From positions 96,912 through 160,911 of the forward strand of contig CALXPO010000012.1 in NCBI GenBank assembly GCA_944390315.1: a DNA stretch of 64,000 nucleotides, read 5' to 3'. Below, piece by piece: positions 49,201 through 56,118 of the stretch; position 1 is the first letter of the stretch; each line of letters begins with the position of its first letter. Below the pieces are notes generated by a model that saw nothing but the letters and a program-made list of their open reading frames with translations, did no database searches and was not told the DNA's origin. A program made the position numbers and the translations under genes. This stretch comes from an uncultured Alphaproteobacteria bacterium (GTDB lineage Bacteria > Pseudomonadota > Alphaproteobacteria > RF32 > CAG-239).

Positions 49201-50590
49201 GCGCCTTAAATCGGATAACTCAATTGTTGCTGCTGATGAAAATACAAAACTTTCGGCTCAGTCAATCGAGTTTAATGGTGTAAGCGGCAATATCGGAGAC
49301 AGTCAACTTTATTTGACGGTTGATGCTGACGAAGTTATGGCAGTAGCCGATGGGAGTATTTATCTTAACAACAGTCGTTCTTCCGTATTTGACAATATTC
49401 AAGCGGGAGGAGAACTCAATATTACTTCGGCAGAAGATTTGACTTTGACAAATGCCGTTGCAGAAGGTGCGATGAATATATCTTCGGCAACAAATATAAT
49501 CGGTGATAGCTGGCAGTCTGGTGCAAACTTGATTGTACAGGCAAGCGGAGACGCTACCTTAAACGGTTTGACTTCTGCTGATGATATGAACGTAAGCGCA
49601 GTCAAATTGACCGGCGACAACTGGCAGTCTGGCAATACTTTGTTTATCAGTGCGGCAGAGGCTGATTTAGACGGTATCGGTTCACGCGGAGATATAAGTG
49701 TTCTGACAGACACGGACAGTCTATTCGGTAATATAAATTCCGAACTGGGAAATGTTGCTTTATCTGTTGCACAAGGAAACGCTTTGCTCAACGGTCCGGT
49801 TCAAGCTCAAAACGGTCAAGTATCGGTTAAGGCAGATAAATCTATTTTGAATGTCGGTAACGTTGCTGAAGGTGCCATCATTGCCAATACGGTTGATTTA
49901 GTTGCCAATAAGGGCAGTGTCGGTACGGCGGATAAATATCTGACGGTTGATTCCTCGTATAGTCGGGAAGGCTGGATAAATGCTTTGGCTGAGCAGGGAA
50001 TTTATATCGATGAAGTTAAAGGTGATATGGTTATCCGTCAGTTTGCATCCAACGGCGATATTGATATGAGAGTAGAAAGCTCGATTTTGACGGTAGGCGG
50101 ATTAAACGGAGAGCCGAACTTTAAGGCTGACAATATAACTTTGCACAGCGAAGGAAAAATTGGTACTCCCGATGCTCCTGTTGTTTTAATGCTCAATGAC
50201 AATGCCAACGGAAAAATCAACTTGCAGGCTCAACAAGGAATTTCGGTCAACAAAATCGGCAGCGGTTTGGTTTCGGACTATATCTATAATTTCAGCAGCG
50301 GGCAAATCATAATCAACTTGCCTTCCGGTCATGCTAACATAGGCAAAGTGGTAGCTGCCGGAGGTCTTGATTTTAATATTGCCGAGCAGACATATTACTA
50401 TAACATTTGGTTTGGAAATTCTGATTTGGAAGCCAAAGTGGTTAATCCGAGACATACCGAATATCCGAGCGAAAATCCGATAGAAATTATGCGGGCACCG
50501 ACGCTTGAACGCTATCAGATTAAACTTGGCAACGATTTGTTTATGAATATGGATACGCTGGAAGACGAGGAGTTGTTATCGGGTTTATAA
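37277..50590 (+). CDS. giant filamentous adhesin, LktA/FHA-type TpsA
   Basis: About 4437 residues from the ATG at 37277, chosen because GGAG lies 9 bases upstream and the signal peptide (IVTYITIYSFLFSQTCFA) directly follows; an ATG 18 bases earlier is inside the transporter gene. Residues about 25-350 form the TPS secretion domain, with NPHGVAIGQNG in the conserved stretch. Most of the rest is a beta-helix with many 60-80-residue repeats sharing VN-I-N and A-I-NS patterns, related to Fusobacterium leukotoxin LktA-type adhesins. A Gly/Ser linker lies near 40675-40740. Two helical inserts, near 45480-45700 and 47900-48420, interrupt the helix. No toxin domain, anchor or C-terminal barrel is visible; it ends DEELLSGL. 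It fills a fifth of the window. Confidence 0.88.
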   Translation: MFRKIVTYITIYSFLFSQTCFAAMITPDGRTQTTVNVNGHVYDVTTSTVSGQNAFNSFSNFDVYQGTTVNLYLPGSTLNLINLVRDKKTNIDGILNSIKNGQIGGNVFILNPHGVAIGQNGVVNVGSLMLSTPNKEFMDQIIGKDGSISELATKSVLAGDLPIDPSGVISVKGKIKALDSVSVKGGNVVNTGEILANLKPTQASDIMNTDGIDLDSPLAFKDGKIGIFAENDVVNSGTIRADATTQAKAGDIVIKAGNDIKLEQGTKISANGSAQHKDGGSVVVFADNKSNLEQGAVISADAYDNSAAGGFVELSALKEVNLNGGTMSASGINGLIFIDPETLNITSDAAYAGQDNIYALANNINVKKGVSLVKENGNVTLIARDTDAGWVKKSSAFLNIEDNATIKGKNVYLYALAGDAEVLDGIVTGETTEDNGTSALTGILETIKAKGLEFFEAITDNSFFVGYSGSTAEAGINIGKNVTIAADEEVKINSKVVSNSETSSLGTLIDVSVAENEATSSVFVDKGTTISGNTVSIVSDVSSTTLAEADTKAYGDGRGVPVDIAVAVGITETNNTIDIKNGATISSNGDLNIEAKTTKSHEVSASGVAYQDGWAAAGVAYSTSQSNNNVLVGGTITGDKITINSDIRAIKNSSSGGSTVGTGFFDKPFYWAGTLLLDGLSKWISLIPARTHSQSNVKLAMSGGVSYSSHENNASSKVFNNYSTGDNASSVAATSIDGSSVTISSSVLDMISNYASASVSTRTNDDDHSGDQNKENSFAGAVGYGKYINNSYAEIGEGVTVNASSELKVTSETRQPVVWPNSSIFDVFKNLEGNVFEKGSQILDNIDTYFEENPINFFTSLVKSSAETSTSGAKPGEEAGAGIIGVAGAVNIMNFDNSSQARIADGAMINQKYNPENTNHTSLAQAPNVEVKATNYSETLNLSGEYGGKAQYGLGASYLQTWYDNEVSAVIGSNAKLYSNSLNVKADSTLRNLSIAGAAGYQVSETFGFQGTFNWLKLDSDVLAHISSGADVSATGSVLVEAKTTNDIVNVVGGATRSSQIGIGASAAINDINQISRAVIGDFTDTSVLGNVAKIKGLSGASVSVNAANESDLYTISIAGTIVKSDDKKPTGGTGTSGGSSSSSSGGQSSGNQQKQKFGVGISGTASYNNFTSQADAYINNADLSYVKNGQESENQGKLAVSSVNNNDILTVGGGLTLAITSGNNLGMAGAVGINKVSDSRSVAFINNSKIDNFISTNVKAAANGEIFALSESAAGAFGEKGGTIAGSVSVNEIDNLVQAYISNADENDTQHIKSDSVSIWADNSSDIFSQAGNISGAKTAAVGTSIATNDIDNETKAYASNSKFEGISNGAEIKAENNSAIETSSAGVAVSDKAGISGSVSVNNINNTTYAYADSITFDGGNIRINGTSDSVINFYGGTIAGATGAVGGGGTVTTNIISEDTLAEIRNNSTINRDNEKDEQSKVEVAADTKVEINNYSVNAGLGKYVGVGANVSVNKVNSQSVARIKNSTIDGNPTDRVQPYNYNPFVSVQANNQTLLESHAGVLGASGVAGVGLSSVTTVINKDTIAEVLNSQLESVGDVDIGTDSKTYFNSVVVGGAGGKVGVAGNVNVVDINNTNRALIDASTVYALGNLSTTSKDVTRMGKRLNSDGEEDFAVAVGAGAVGYYNGTGASVLVSNINNKTTSEIRNSNVDVLKKLTVKADSDSSIDSYVYAAGLGIYSGAAGAISVNTINNDVEALITQNSGKLININETLRGNEQKIEISADNQGTVNNMIGSAAVGLGSGGASVDVTTIDGKTTAGTVGSMNIYSQGDIDVKANAERQMSMSGMAGSGGAGTVGGAVSVMRIGSNYTEAMQEQTSGILETVNQEISRNNEYQEVLENSAVTPDVNLSDFDKNVDQEFSTSVSKDVGTSAFIGSGADVTYGGKLAINATDKVVTDSTEGQFGVGGASIGASVSVTDVRNAAKAYIGGNSKVVGTGNLEIKSLTDSSINAKTMGGNLGGSIVVGGSVVNVNADSTSQAYIGNGAQVTAKDIDLEAKDKAEIEALAAGVNASTFAAAGASVSIVNKTNDVQAFVGDGSSVNGEDFQAKSLDEVNVSSQAIAGAAGTVSGEGSYAESSIVSKIKSYVGKVAMTLAGLFNLSTAGSSVGNAESLGVNAGVYSVGASIADSNIDLDNQASVGEGAIITADSAYIGAGQLKADALADSLAAAGALIGGNGAISLTDVGGQVKATVGDAAQFKGTDKVEIISVSDSGQAATASGYRGGILAAGVVLADAKGHLDVSSSLGAVDLTTDELAVKATGTDILYADTVSGSGGIISGAAAVSETDNDSTTKVSIGTEGKDAKLDLKTLELAASRTSKQNATSNSVNASVVGASGARADNTSNSVSKVDLAGNTEILVNDADIKAENKFIKDKKYSYDNGSWTESDEDYNIQSGSGGVLDAPAVISKSNIANEATVNFGKNTIVDDNKKRNDKDENKFIVSALNDVVAVDKAKLVSGGALAITDTISSIDNSKNKTSINFDGRVETIDDMIVSANSNADLTSEVYVNTYGLSGVAMGSSDVRTVADNSINFAQGSYTMTYGDMYLYAGQSYEGSSANKLKSRVYLWNNTALPFSDPDIGATIDMSNLVNINAGATVKSGQDINITSEKGISIADALSSAKNPYNQLLSLEDKAVSGTINNNSRIALNGDVAAGVNSIQSYIIDENGRLSVTIGEEQFYDDDELYHQTTNEKLYSNIIDEIKEAQALRAEYIDDEEAVAFYDAEIAALQAKLALMGLFDPNDGGLINVSVDYITLGDISAKIGAVNLTTQNVEGKGSVNVSNDARVTIENNSSAFLRVSDIAIAERSGGSVTFNGTQIKGKIGDVVVNIATASGEDPSINIASNAVAGEGGRSPNIDIDGTLTNYAGSVNIDNVDGSIYVNGNIKGKELKLTAGQDIYQGYQQGFTHVGGAPESAWDAIASANESANLSQESATSTSDADIEDSRSSLIASNNIFLSGRYINLNGLVQSGISDYNLNITDTDVELANGLKSSTALADYNKKMKYNLNYNASPLYKLSDKYGNIGAYYNVLTGQIELNDVRVEGGYIEIYGHILNTSKNSGELMVTDGYGRINIDNQSGKEIVVNNMSLANRISGVIKITDLAKTNANGDYLQTTYTRNGNTINVVDNNGTNLQLAAVQDGNGKSSTTYSPLENQRYVWQTGQKSVSQTTKTYEGDSFWDMDWLVPDTGAGVTVTGPTPVGEPVRMEDGSRIEISNSEHNYEYEKESYVSEEEKLISHDVESWSEGWWIFSVDKYKTTDVYQTGETHINTHSVKADYDINISFKGYDSGLADINSKSSVILNGVINNQGGMTNITTDDAIVVGSDYARILGQGLTLTANNGIGSNAPLIVDIANGNLNVTNNLSGDVNLKAAQNDFVFQNITNNGGNTSIYANGSILGASTDALISGKQIDLTAQTGAIGSKNMAVKIQTSGDENSSLSALANNDIFLVQDSGDLGLESVTSLTGDVNISVKDGGVFDANTNEVYDNKTVEQLTKIWEDMGLDVGNEEMKQAYLNEKKAEYNTYWQYKSRQEDGAEPEFKFTAAEREALLNKELTESEQQAIGSDKITDEYINRLEEQKTAEYKELAAIYGDESKYGSEFDADWSYTLSAEEEASLAEGAGWNGSQLAYSIFKAKEGDVVDTQYMIEDPNVAGKNVNIEVSGAIGKDAGSETFKLSALSPETDLDKILLISSAERDNLEIGEDGDTVTVSKREDVDIHADSISLKAKDYIYLGGEEDININTVEAGSGKNITIIGAKGIYNVATDANQDNVIGGNLTLEAGEGSIGTKDKALNIKLDDGAKIVARSQNDIFMNSKGGNLLIESMLAQKGTLSLTSNGKLIAETMAEGDIINMQGQNIIIDAESIGDEDNYLTIALGNETAQSHSLTVTSADDANINDIGSNGMTISSATAGGILRLKSDNSIVAADENTKLSAQSIEFNGVSGNIGDSQLYLTVDADEVMAVADGSIYLNNSRSSVFDNIQAGGELNITSAEDLTLTNAVAEGAMNISSATNIIGDSWQSGANLIVQASGDATLNGLTSADDMNVSAVKLTGDNWQSGNTLFISAAEADLDGIGSRGDISVLTDTDSLFGNINSELGNVALSVAQGNALLNGPVQAQNGQVSVKADKSILNVGNVAEGAIIANTVDLVANKGSVGTADKYLTVDSSYSREGWINALAEQGIYIDEVKGDMVIRQFASNGDIDMRVESSILTVGGLNGEPNFKADNITLHSEGKIGTPDAPVVLMLNDNANGKINLQAQQGISVNKIGSGLVSDYIYNFSSGQIIINLPSGHANIGKVVAAGGLDFNIAEQTYYYNIWFGNSDLEAKVVNPRHTEYPSENPIEIMRAPTLERYQIKLGNDLFMNMDTLEDEELLSGL

Positions 50591-50615
50591 GCTGAAAAAT
50601 CTTAAAATCTTGACA

Positions 50616-50680
50616 GGTCGGCAGGTTCGTGTTGTAGTGTAAACCTGACCAAAACAAAGGAGAAGCTATGTCTGCCGACC
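50616..50680 (+). promoter_or_regulatory. inverted repeat spanning the start of the Aas-like gene
   Basis: GGTCGGCAG at 50616-50624 is the exact reverse complement of CTGCCGACC at 50672-50680, which is in the coding region just after the ATG (50668). Pairing would enclose the AAAGGAG ribosome site. A competing stem joins AGGTT near 50623 to AACCT near 50643, so the two cannot form together. This is what a translational switch would look like, but the 9-bp match may be chance. Confidence 0.35.
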
Positions 50681-53478
50681 TCATAAGAACTAAAAGATTT
50701 TTTCCGTTGCTTGCTACCCAGTTTTTGGGCGCGCTGAACGACAACTTGTTCAAAAATGCTTTACTGACAATGGTAACGGTAAAAATGACCGCACAATCGG
50801 ATATGTTATCCAATCTGATTGCCGGTCTTTTTATTTTACCTTTTTTTCTGTTTTCGGCAACGGCGGGGCAATTGGCAGATAAGTACCCGCGAGACAAAAT
50901 TGCCCGAATATTGAAAATTACCGAATTTGTGTTGATGTGTTCGGTGGCGGTTGCTTATTTTCTGGACAGTATCGGGTTACTGATTGTGATTATGACCTTA
51001 ATGGGTGCGCAGTCGGCTTTTTTCGGACCGGTAAAATACGCCTTGTTACCGCAACATCTCAAACCGCAAGAATTGGTTTTGGGTAATGCCTACGTTGAGA
51101 GTACAACTTATCTGGCTATTTTGCTCGGACTGATTTTAGGAACCTTGCTACCGACGGAAATAACCATCGGATTATTGATAACTTTGGCTCTGGCAGGTTG
51201 GTTTGCCGCAAGTTATATTCCTTCGGCACCGGCGCCGCGTCCCGATTCTAAAGTATACAAAAATGTGTTGACGGCAACGTTGGTTAATTATCGTTTTTTG
51301 CGCCGCTTACCGCAGGTTTATATGAGTATTTTGGGAGCCAGTTGGTTTTGGTTAATCGGTGCTTTTGCCGCCGTCCAAATTTATCCTTTATGCGGCAAGA
51401 TTTTAAATGCAGGCGAAGGTGTTATATCTTTTTTCTTGGTTTTATTTTCCGTCGGCGTCGGCGTCGGCTCTTTTGCCTGCAATAAGGTGCTTAAAGGGTT
51501 TATTCATATGACTTATGTCCCTTTATGCGCGGTGGGTATGGCGGTGAGCTTGTTCCTGATATGCTTTTTTACTTCCGACTATCCGACCGCGGCAACAAGA
51601 ATGAGCTTTGTTGAGTTTTTGACGGCGCCGCACGCTTTTGCAACTAGTTTTAATTTGTTTGCTTTGGCTTTTTGGGGCGGCATGTATATTATTCCGCTCA
51701 ATGCCTTTATGCAAAGCCGTGCCCCAAAGGCCTATGTCGCGACCGTCATTGCTGGTAACAATATTATCAATTCGTTGGCAATGGTATTTTCGGCAATTTT
51801 GGCATTGGCGTTGTTGGCTCTGGGGCTGAGTTTACCGCAACTGTTTTTGGCAATGGCGGTTTTAAGTTTGGGCGTAGCGGTTTATATTTGCGCTTTATTG
51901 CCCGATTCGCTGACACGTTCACTGGTGCAGGGTTTGCTCAAATTTTTGTTTGCGGCCAAAGTTACGGGGTTAAATAATTTTAAGCGTGCCGGCTCAAAAG
52001 TTTTGATTGTTTCCAATCACGTTTCTCTGCTCGATGGTGTAATTTTAGCGGCCTTTATGCCCGAGCGAATTACTTTTGCCATCAATACCGGTTGGACGCA
52101 AAAATGGTTTATGCCGATTATTCGCTTACTGGTGGATTTTTATCCGCTTGATACCAATAATCCGCTTTCGGTCAGAGCTTTAATAGAAGAAGTCAAAAAA
52201 GGGCGAAAGGTAATGGTTTTCCCCGAAGGTCGGGTAACTACCACCGGTGCCATGATGAAAATTTATGACGGTGCGGCTGTTATTGCCGCCAAAGCCGGAG
52301 CCAAACTGTTGCCGGTCAGGATTAATGGTGCACAATATTCAAAATTTTCTTACTTAAAAGAAAAATTCCCGACCAAGTGGTTTCCGCAAATAAGCCTGAA
52401 CATACTTGAGCCGGTTCGATTCGCTAAAGAAGAAGGCGGTCGCGAACGGCGTCATCAAACGGCACATCGCCTATATGAACTGATGACCTCGGCGATGTAT
52501 AAAACCAGCGAAAACAAAGGCTGCCTGATTTGTGCTTTGCAAGACTTGTTAAGAAGATTCGGTAAAAAGCATATTGTGGCTGTTGAGCCGAATGGAAAGG
52601 TACTTTCTCTCGGAACTTTGGTTAAAAAGAGCCGTATTTATGCTGCTGCGTTAAATCGGCTTTATCCGCAGGCAGAAAAAATCGGCTTAAATTTGCCCAA
52701 CGGAATAGATAATCTAATATTGTTTTTTGCAATAGCTTTTTGTGGCAAAACGGCTGTAATCGGCGATGGTATAAAAGATGATGATTTTCCGATTGTAAAA
52801 ACTCTCGGCGAGATTAAATTGAAAAAAATGGATAAGCTGAAGGCTTTAGTTTTAAGCAAAAAAAACAGCGGGGACAGGCCGTTACTGATATTGCAAAATC
52901 AAAACCGACCGCAAGTTGCTTTGTCTGCCAAAGCCCTGCTGGCTGAAAATAATCAATTGTTGGCACTGTTGCCGTTCAATCGTAAGGATAAAGTCTTAAA
53001 TACCTTACCGCTGACAAGTTTGGATGTTTTCGGATTCGGTGTTTTATTTCCGCTGTTTTGCGGCAGTCGAATTATCTATTTCCCTTATCCCGAACATACT
53101 AAAGCCATTGCCGAAATCAGCTACGACAATGAAGCAACCATAATGATTGCCGACGAAAAAGTCTATGCGGCCTGTGGTCAAGTTGCAGATCAGTATGACT
53201 TTTTTAATCTGCGTTACGCTTTTTGTCGACAGGGTGTAAGTGAAGAAGTCTTTGAGATGTGGGTTAAAAAATTCGGAGTTCGCTTACTGGCTTATGGCTA
53301 TAGTGAAACCGGCGGTGCTTTGATGAGTATCAATACACCGATGTATAACCGTTGGCAGACTTTGGGCAATTTACTTCCCGATGTGGTTTATGAAAACGGT
53401 GAATTAAAATCCCCGTCTTTTGCTCAAAAGCACTTGGAAATACTAAAATTTGATGATGAGGGTTATCTCTTAAAGTAA
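50668..53478 (+). CDS. Aas-like fusion: lysophospholipid transporter, acyltransferase, degenerate adenylation domain
   Basis: A 936-residue membrane protein. Residues 1-425 are an MFS transporter of the LplT type (FLGALNDNLFKNALL near the start, about 12 helices). Residues about 435-625 are a PlsC acyltransferase with His451-Asp456 in NHVSLLDG and FPEGR near 519. The last 310 residues resemble an acyl-ACP synthetase, but the ATP-binding loop (family TSGSEGxPKG) is replaced by QNQNRPQVALSAK near residue 740, and the protein ends at GYLLK, about 100 residues before the family's catalytic lysine subdomain. Transport and acyl transfer may work; acyl activation probably does not. The gene follows the adhesin by 78 bases. 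Confidence 0.85.
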   Translation: MSADLIRTKRFFPLLATQFLGALNDNLFKNALLTMVTVKMTAQSDMLSNLIAGLFILPFFLFSATAGQLADKYPRDKIARILKITEFVLMCSVAVAYFLDSIGLLIVIMTLMGAQSAFFGPVKYALLPQHLKPQELVLGNAYVESTTYLAILLGLILGTLLPTEITIGLLITLALAGWFAASYIPSAPAPRPDSKVYKNVLTATLVNYRFLRRLPQVYMSILGASWFWLIGAFAAVQIYPLCGKILNAGEGVISFFLVLFSVGVGVGSFACNKVLKGFIHMTYVPLCAVGMAVSLFLICFFTSDYPTAATRMSFVEFLTAPHAFATSFNLFALAFWGGMYIIPLNAFMQSRAPKAYVATVIAGNNIINSLAMVFSAILALALLALGLSLPQLFLAMAVLSLGVAVYICALLPDSLTRSLVQGLLKFLFAAKVTGLNNFKRAGSKVLIVSNHVSLLDGVILAAFMPERITFAINTGWTQKWFMPIIRLLVDFYPLDTNNPLSVRALIEEVKKGRKVMVFPEGRVTTTGAMMKIYDGAAVIAAKAGAKLLPVRINGAQYSKFSYLKEKFPTKWFPQISLNILEPVRFAKEEGGRERRHQTAHRLYELMTSAMYKTSENKGCLICALQDLLRRFGKKHIVAVEPNGKVLSLGTLVKKSRIYAAALNRLYPQAEKIGLNLPNGIDNLILFFAIAFCGKTAVIGDGIKDDDFPIVKTLGEIKLKKMDKLKALVLSKKNSGDRPLLILQNQNRPQVALSAKALLAENNQLLALLPFNRKDKVLNTLPLTSLDVFGFGVLFPLFCGSRIIYFPYPEHTKAIAEISYDNEATIMIADEKVYAACGQVADQYDFFNLRYAFCRQGVSEEVFEMWVKKFGVRLLAYGYSETGGALMSINTPMYNRWQTLGNLLPDVVYENGELKSPSFAQKHLEILKFDDEGYLLK

Positions 53479-53571
53479 GCAGGAAAGACAATAAAATTGT
53501 TTTATTTTAATAGACAAATATTTTTGTCTATGCTACTATCATACTAGAAACCAATTAATTTTACTATAATT

Positions 53572-54264
53572 ATGAAAAAGTTTTATGTATTGATACTGAG
53601 CATAATAGCTATGACGGTATCGTCTTGTGCAGTCGCGCAAGGTTATTATCAAAAGGAACGTACTCATTATCTGCCAGCCAGACCTTATGTTGATCCATAC
53701 TCATATTCGTGGTCATCAGGCAGGACAGGCGTGCAGCGTTATTGGGAGCCTCGCAAAGGTCGTGGTTATCATAAACCAAGTACAGCGGCAAAGGCGGCTT
53801 ATGTCGCCAGTGAAGTTCTTCGCGGTATTGTTATCGCCGACAGAATTTTTGCGCCTTACTGTACCTCGGAGTACTACGGCTACTTTGACAGTCATGCGCC
53901 TAATCGTTGGGTTGCCGGAAGAAGCGGAATGCCGTTCTGGCCGTATCGGTATATGAACAATTCCCCGTTCTACTGGTATCCTACATCTTGCGGTAACACG
54001 GTGTTCTACACCGGTACTAACATCATGATAGGTGTTACTATTGATGATCAGGTTCAGCTCATTCGGGATAAAAATATGCTCTACGTCTGGGATACCCGAG
54101 GTCGTATGTTATCAAGAAACGAGCTCTATGCCGGTTATCACGGGCACTTGGATTTGGAAACCAGAGGCGGTGTGAGATTAATAGAAGTTTTCTATGACGG
54201 CGTTTGTCGGGTTAATTACCTCGACATTAACGGCAATGTCATAGAGAGCTACGAACTCTACTAA
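53572..54264 (+). CDS. Tyr-rich lipoprotein or exported protein of unknown function
   Basis: A 230-residue protein with an N-terminal signal peptide that has a lipobox-like VSSC (Cys19) and a possible conventional cleavage site near AVA-QG. The mature part is rich in Tyr, Trp, Arg and Gly: clusters such as YYGYFD and FYWYPTSCG, and four cysteines. The C-terminal 80 residues look like alternating beta strands (VQLIRDKNMLYVWDTRGRML and RVNYLDINGNVIESYELY). I recognise no family. A strong hairpin follows the stop, shared with the convergent gene. Confidence 0.65.
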   Translation: MKKFYVLILSIIAMTVSSCAVAQGYYQKERTHYLPARPYVDPYSYSWSSGRTGVQRYWEPRKGRGYHKPSTAAKAAYVASEVLRGIVIADRIFAPYCTSEYYGYFDSHAPNRWVAGRSGMPFWPYRYMNNSPFYWYPTSCGNTVFYTGTNIMIGVTIDDQVQLIRDKNMLYVWDTRGRMLSRNELYAGYHGHLDLETRGGVRLIEVFYDGVCRVNYLDINGNVIESYELY

Positions 54265-54269
54265 GAAAA

Positions 54270-54312
54270 GGAGGAGAGTGTTTTGCTTGTGCAAACACTT
54301 CTCCTCTTTCTT
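54270..54312. terminator. bidirectional terminator between convergent genes
   Basis: GAGGAGAGTGTTTTGC (54271-54286) pairs with GCAAACACTTCTCCTC (54291-54306), with one bulged base on each arm. A's precede and T's follow. It lies between two convergent genes. Confidence 0.85.
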
Positions 54313-54322
54313 GTTTTAAAAT

Positions 54323-55168
54323 TTAATGATTGACGGTACAAATATCGTTGTCATCAAGAAAAGCTTGCGGCAACAAAAATTGAGCTTTGGCCGTACCGCC
54401 GTCGGCATTGGTATAGGTATAAGTTGCCGAAGGTTCATCGTTTTTGATAAATTTTATCAATTCATCGGTTTGCTCATTGTTCAAACGGCAGTTTACTTCA
54501 ATTTTGTTCTCGGAAGAAGTTTGTTCATTTTCGCCGACAGACATTGTAACGGCAGGTATACGACTGATAAGATTATATCCGCAAAGTCCGTCTGTTGACG
54601 GGGTAACCGAAAATTCTATCCCAAATCCCATCATCTCAATCTTTTTATTATAGTTTTTGCACCCGTTTAAGGCATCGACAAATTCTTTTTTCATTTCTTT
54701 TTCTTTATCGACGGTATTGGTTTGGCAAATATCGGGATTATTCATAAACTTTGAGATTGTAACTTCTTCAAGCGTGCCTTTCATTGTCATTGAACCGCCG
54801 AGTGAGCGAGTTCCGTCGGAGCGCTCCATATAAATCGGAATTTGGACGGAGTGTTCCTGACTGCCGTCATCGGCAAAAGCCGTTACCAGTTCACCGATTT
54901 GTTCTTGGTTAAAAGTACAAGAGGTGATGTTGGTCATCATATCCATATCGGTTATCGATTCGACTTTGCAAGAGCCGTCGGATTGCGGCGAAATGGATAA
55001 ACTTTGAGTTCCCTCCATTCCGAAAAATTTGATAGTTTTGCTGTCGTTATAAGGCTGACAGTTTTTTAAGTAAGGTTGCGCTTCTTTGGTAATAAATGAT
55101 TCGGCGGCAAAAGTACTGTTTGCCGCAAATATGGGCAACAACAAAGTTAAAAGTTTATAATTTTTCAT
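54323..55168 (-). CDS. exported protein with two similar halves, unknown function
   Basis: A 281-residue protein with an N-terminal signal peptide ending TFAAE. The mature part is two related halves (about 25-150 and 160-281). Each has a Cys-Asn-Tyr start (NCQPYND, GCKNYNK), a dG-C segment (SDGSCKVES, TDGLCGYNL), a C-(T/R)-x-N-x-E-Q turn (SCTFNQEQIGELV, NCRLNNEQTDELI) and an end of the form DICQTN or DICTVN. The duplication is evident by eye. I recognise no family name. It ends at the shared terminator, and a glycosyltransferase gene precedes it on the same strand. Confidence 0.7.
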   Translation of the reverse strand: MKNYKLLTLLLPIFAANSTFAAESFITKEAQPYLKNCQPYNDSKTIKFFGMEGTQSLSISPQSDGSCKVESITDMDMMTNITSCTFNQEQIGELVTAFADDGSQEHSVQIPIYMERSDGTRSLGGSMTMKGTLEEVTISKFMNNPDICQTNTVDKEKEMKKEFVDALNGCKNYNKKIEMMGFGIEFSVTPSTDGLCGYNLISRIPAVTMSVGENEQTSSENKIEVNCRLNNEQTDELIKFIKNDEPSATYTYTNADGGTAKAQFLLPQAFLDDNDICTVNH

Positions 55169-55171
55169 ATG

Positions 55172-55978
55172 TCAGAGCTCCTTGCAGTTAAAATTGCGGA
55201 TTATATCTTTAGGCAGTTGAGTTTTATTCATTCTTTTCATAACACCGTTGCAGGCATAGTTCAAAAAGTAATAAAGACGCTTATAAGCGGGGAGATTATC
55301 TTCACGCATATAGCGGCGGAGCGTGTTCATCGCCATATGCAGTTTATTACCCGAAAGTTGATTCTCTCGTACGCGATAAAGCAACAAAATTTCGTTTAAT
55401 CCCCCGAATTTAACGCCTTTATGAAACAACCCCATCCATGCTTTGGCATCTTCACACAATTCTCTTTCTTCGGGAAAACGCAAATCGGGAATTTTTTGCC
55501 GGTCAATCATCACGGTAGACATTCCGATTTGTGTGGTTTTCATATAGCGAGCCATGCCAAGTTCGCGATCTACCTCAACTTTTCCCTTGTCCAAAACAGC
55601 TCCTTTTTCGCTCATAAAAGCAAAAGCCGTGTGTGATGCAGCCAAATCATTTTGTTGCATAAAGCGGAGCTGTTGTTCAAGTTTAAGTTTTGACCATAAA
55701 TCATCGGAATCCAAAAAAGCCAAATAACGTCCGCTTGCCTTGCGGATGGCAAGATTACGACAAGCCCCGACGCCTCTGTTTTGCGGTTGAGAATAAAGCT
55801 TAATGCGGTTGTCTTTTTTTGCCATCTTTTCAACCTCTTGCCGACTGTTATCAGTTGAGGCGTCGTCCACAACAATAATTTCCCAGTCCGAATAAGTTTG
55901 GTTTTGTACGGAACCGAGCGTTTGTTTAATAAACTTTTCGCAGTTATAAAGCGGGATAATAACCGAAACTTTTTCCAT
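55172..55978 (-). CDS. glycosyltransferase family 2
   Basis: A 268-residue GT-A fold enzyme. The N-terminal domain has VSVIIPLYNCEKFIKQTL, VVDDASTDNS with the first Asp pair, and the nucleotide-metal motif FLDSDDLW (near residues 92-99). The C-terminal part is helical. It probably adds a sugar to a cell-surface glycan, but the acceptor cannot be told. It lies 4 bases after the next gene downstream on the same strand, so it may be co-transcribed with the exported two-half protein. No other glycan genes are adjacent. Confidence 0.88.
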   Translation of the reverse strand: MEKVSVIIPLYNCEKFIKQTLGSVQNQTYSDWEIIVVDDASTDNSRQEVEKMAKKDNRIKLYSQPQNRGVGACRNLAIRKASGRYLAFLDSDDLWSKLKLEQQLRFMQQNDLAASHTAFAFMSEKGAVLDKGKVEVDRELGMARYMKTTQIGMSTVMIDRQKIPDLRFPEERELCEDAKAWMGLFHKGVKFGGLNEILLLYRVRENQLSGNKLHMAMNTLRRYMREDNLPAYKRLYYFLNYACNGVMKRMNKTQLPKDIIRNFNCKEL

Positions 55979-56118
55979 TTTTCTTACCTAAAAAAATAAC
56001 AATAAAGGCATCATAACATAAAAGTTGGCAAATAAAAATACGATTTTGGGTTAATATTTGACAAAAGGCCAAAATTCGTGTTAAAATTTGAATGTAAATT
56101 TAAAAATTTTATTCAATT

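Noticed and set aside
37259..50590. Frameshift or assembly chimera in the giant adhesin
   Set aside because: The frame is open from the secretion domain to the end, with uniform composition and repeats throughout; no join is evident.
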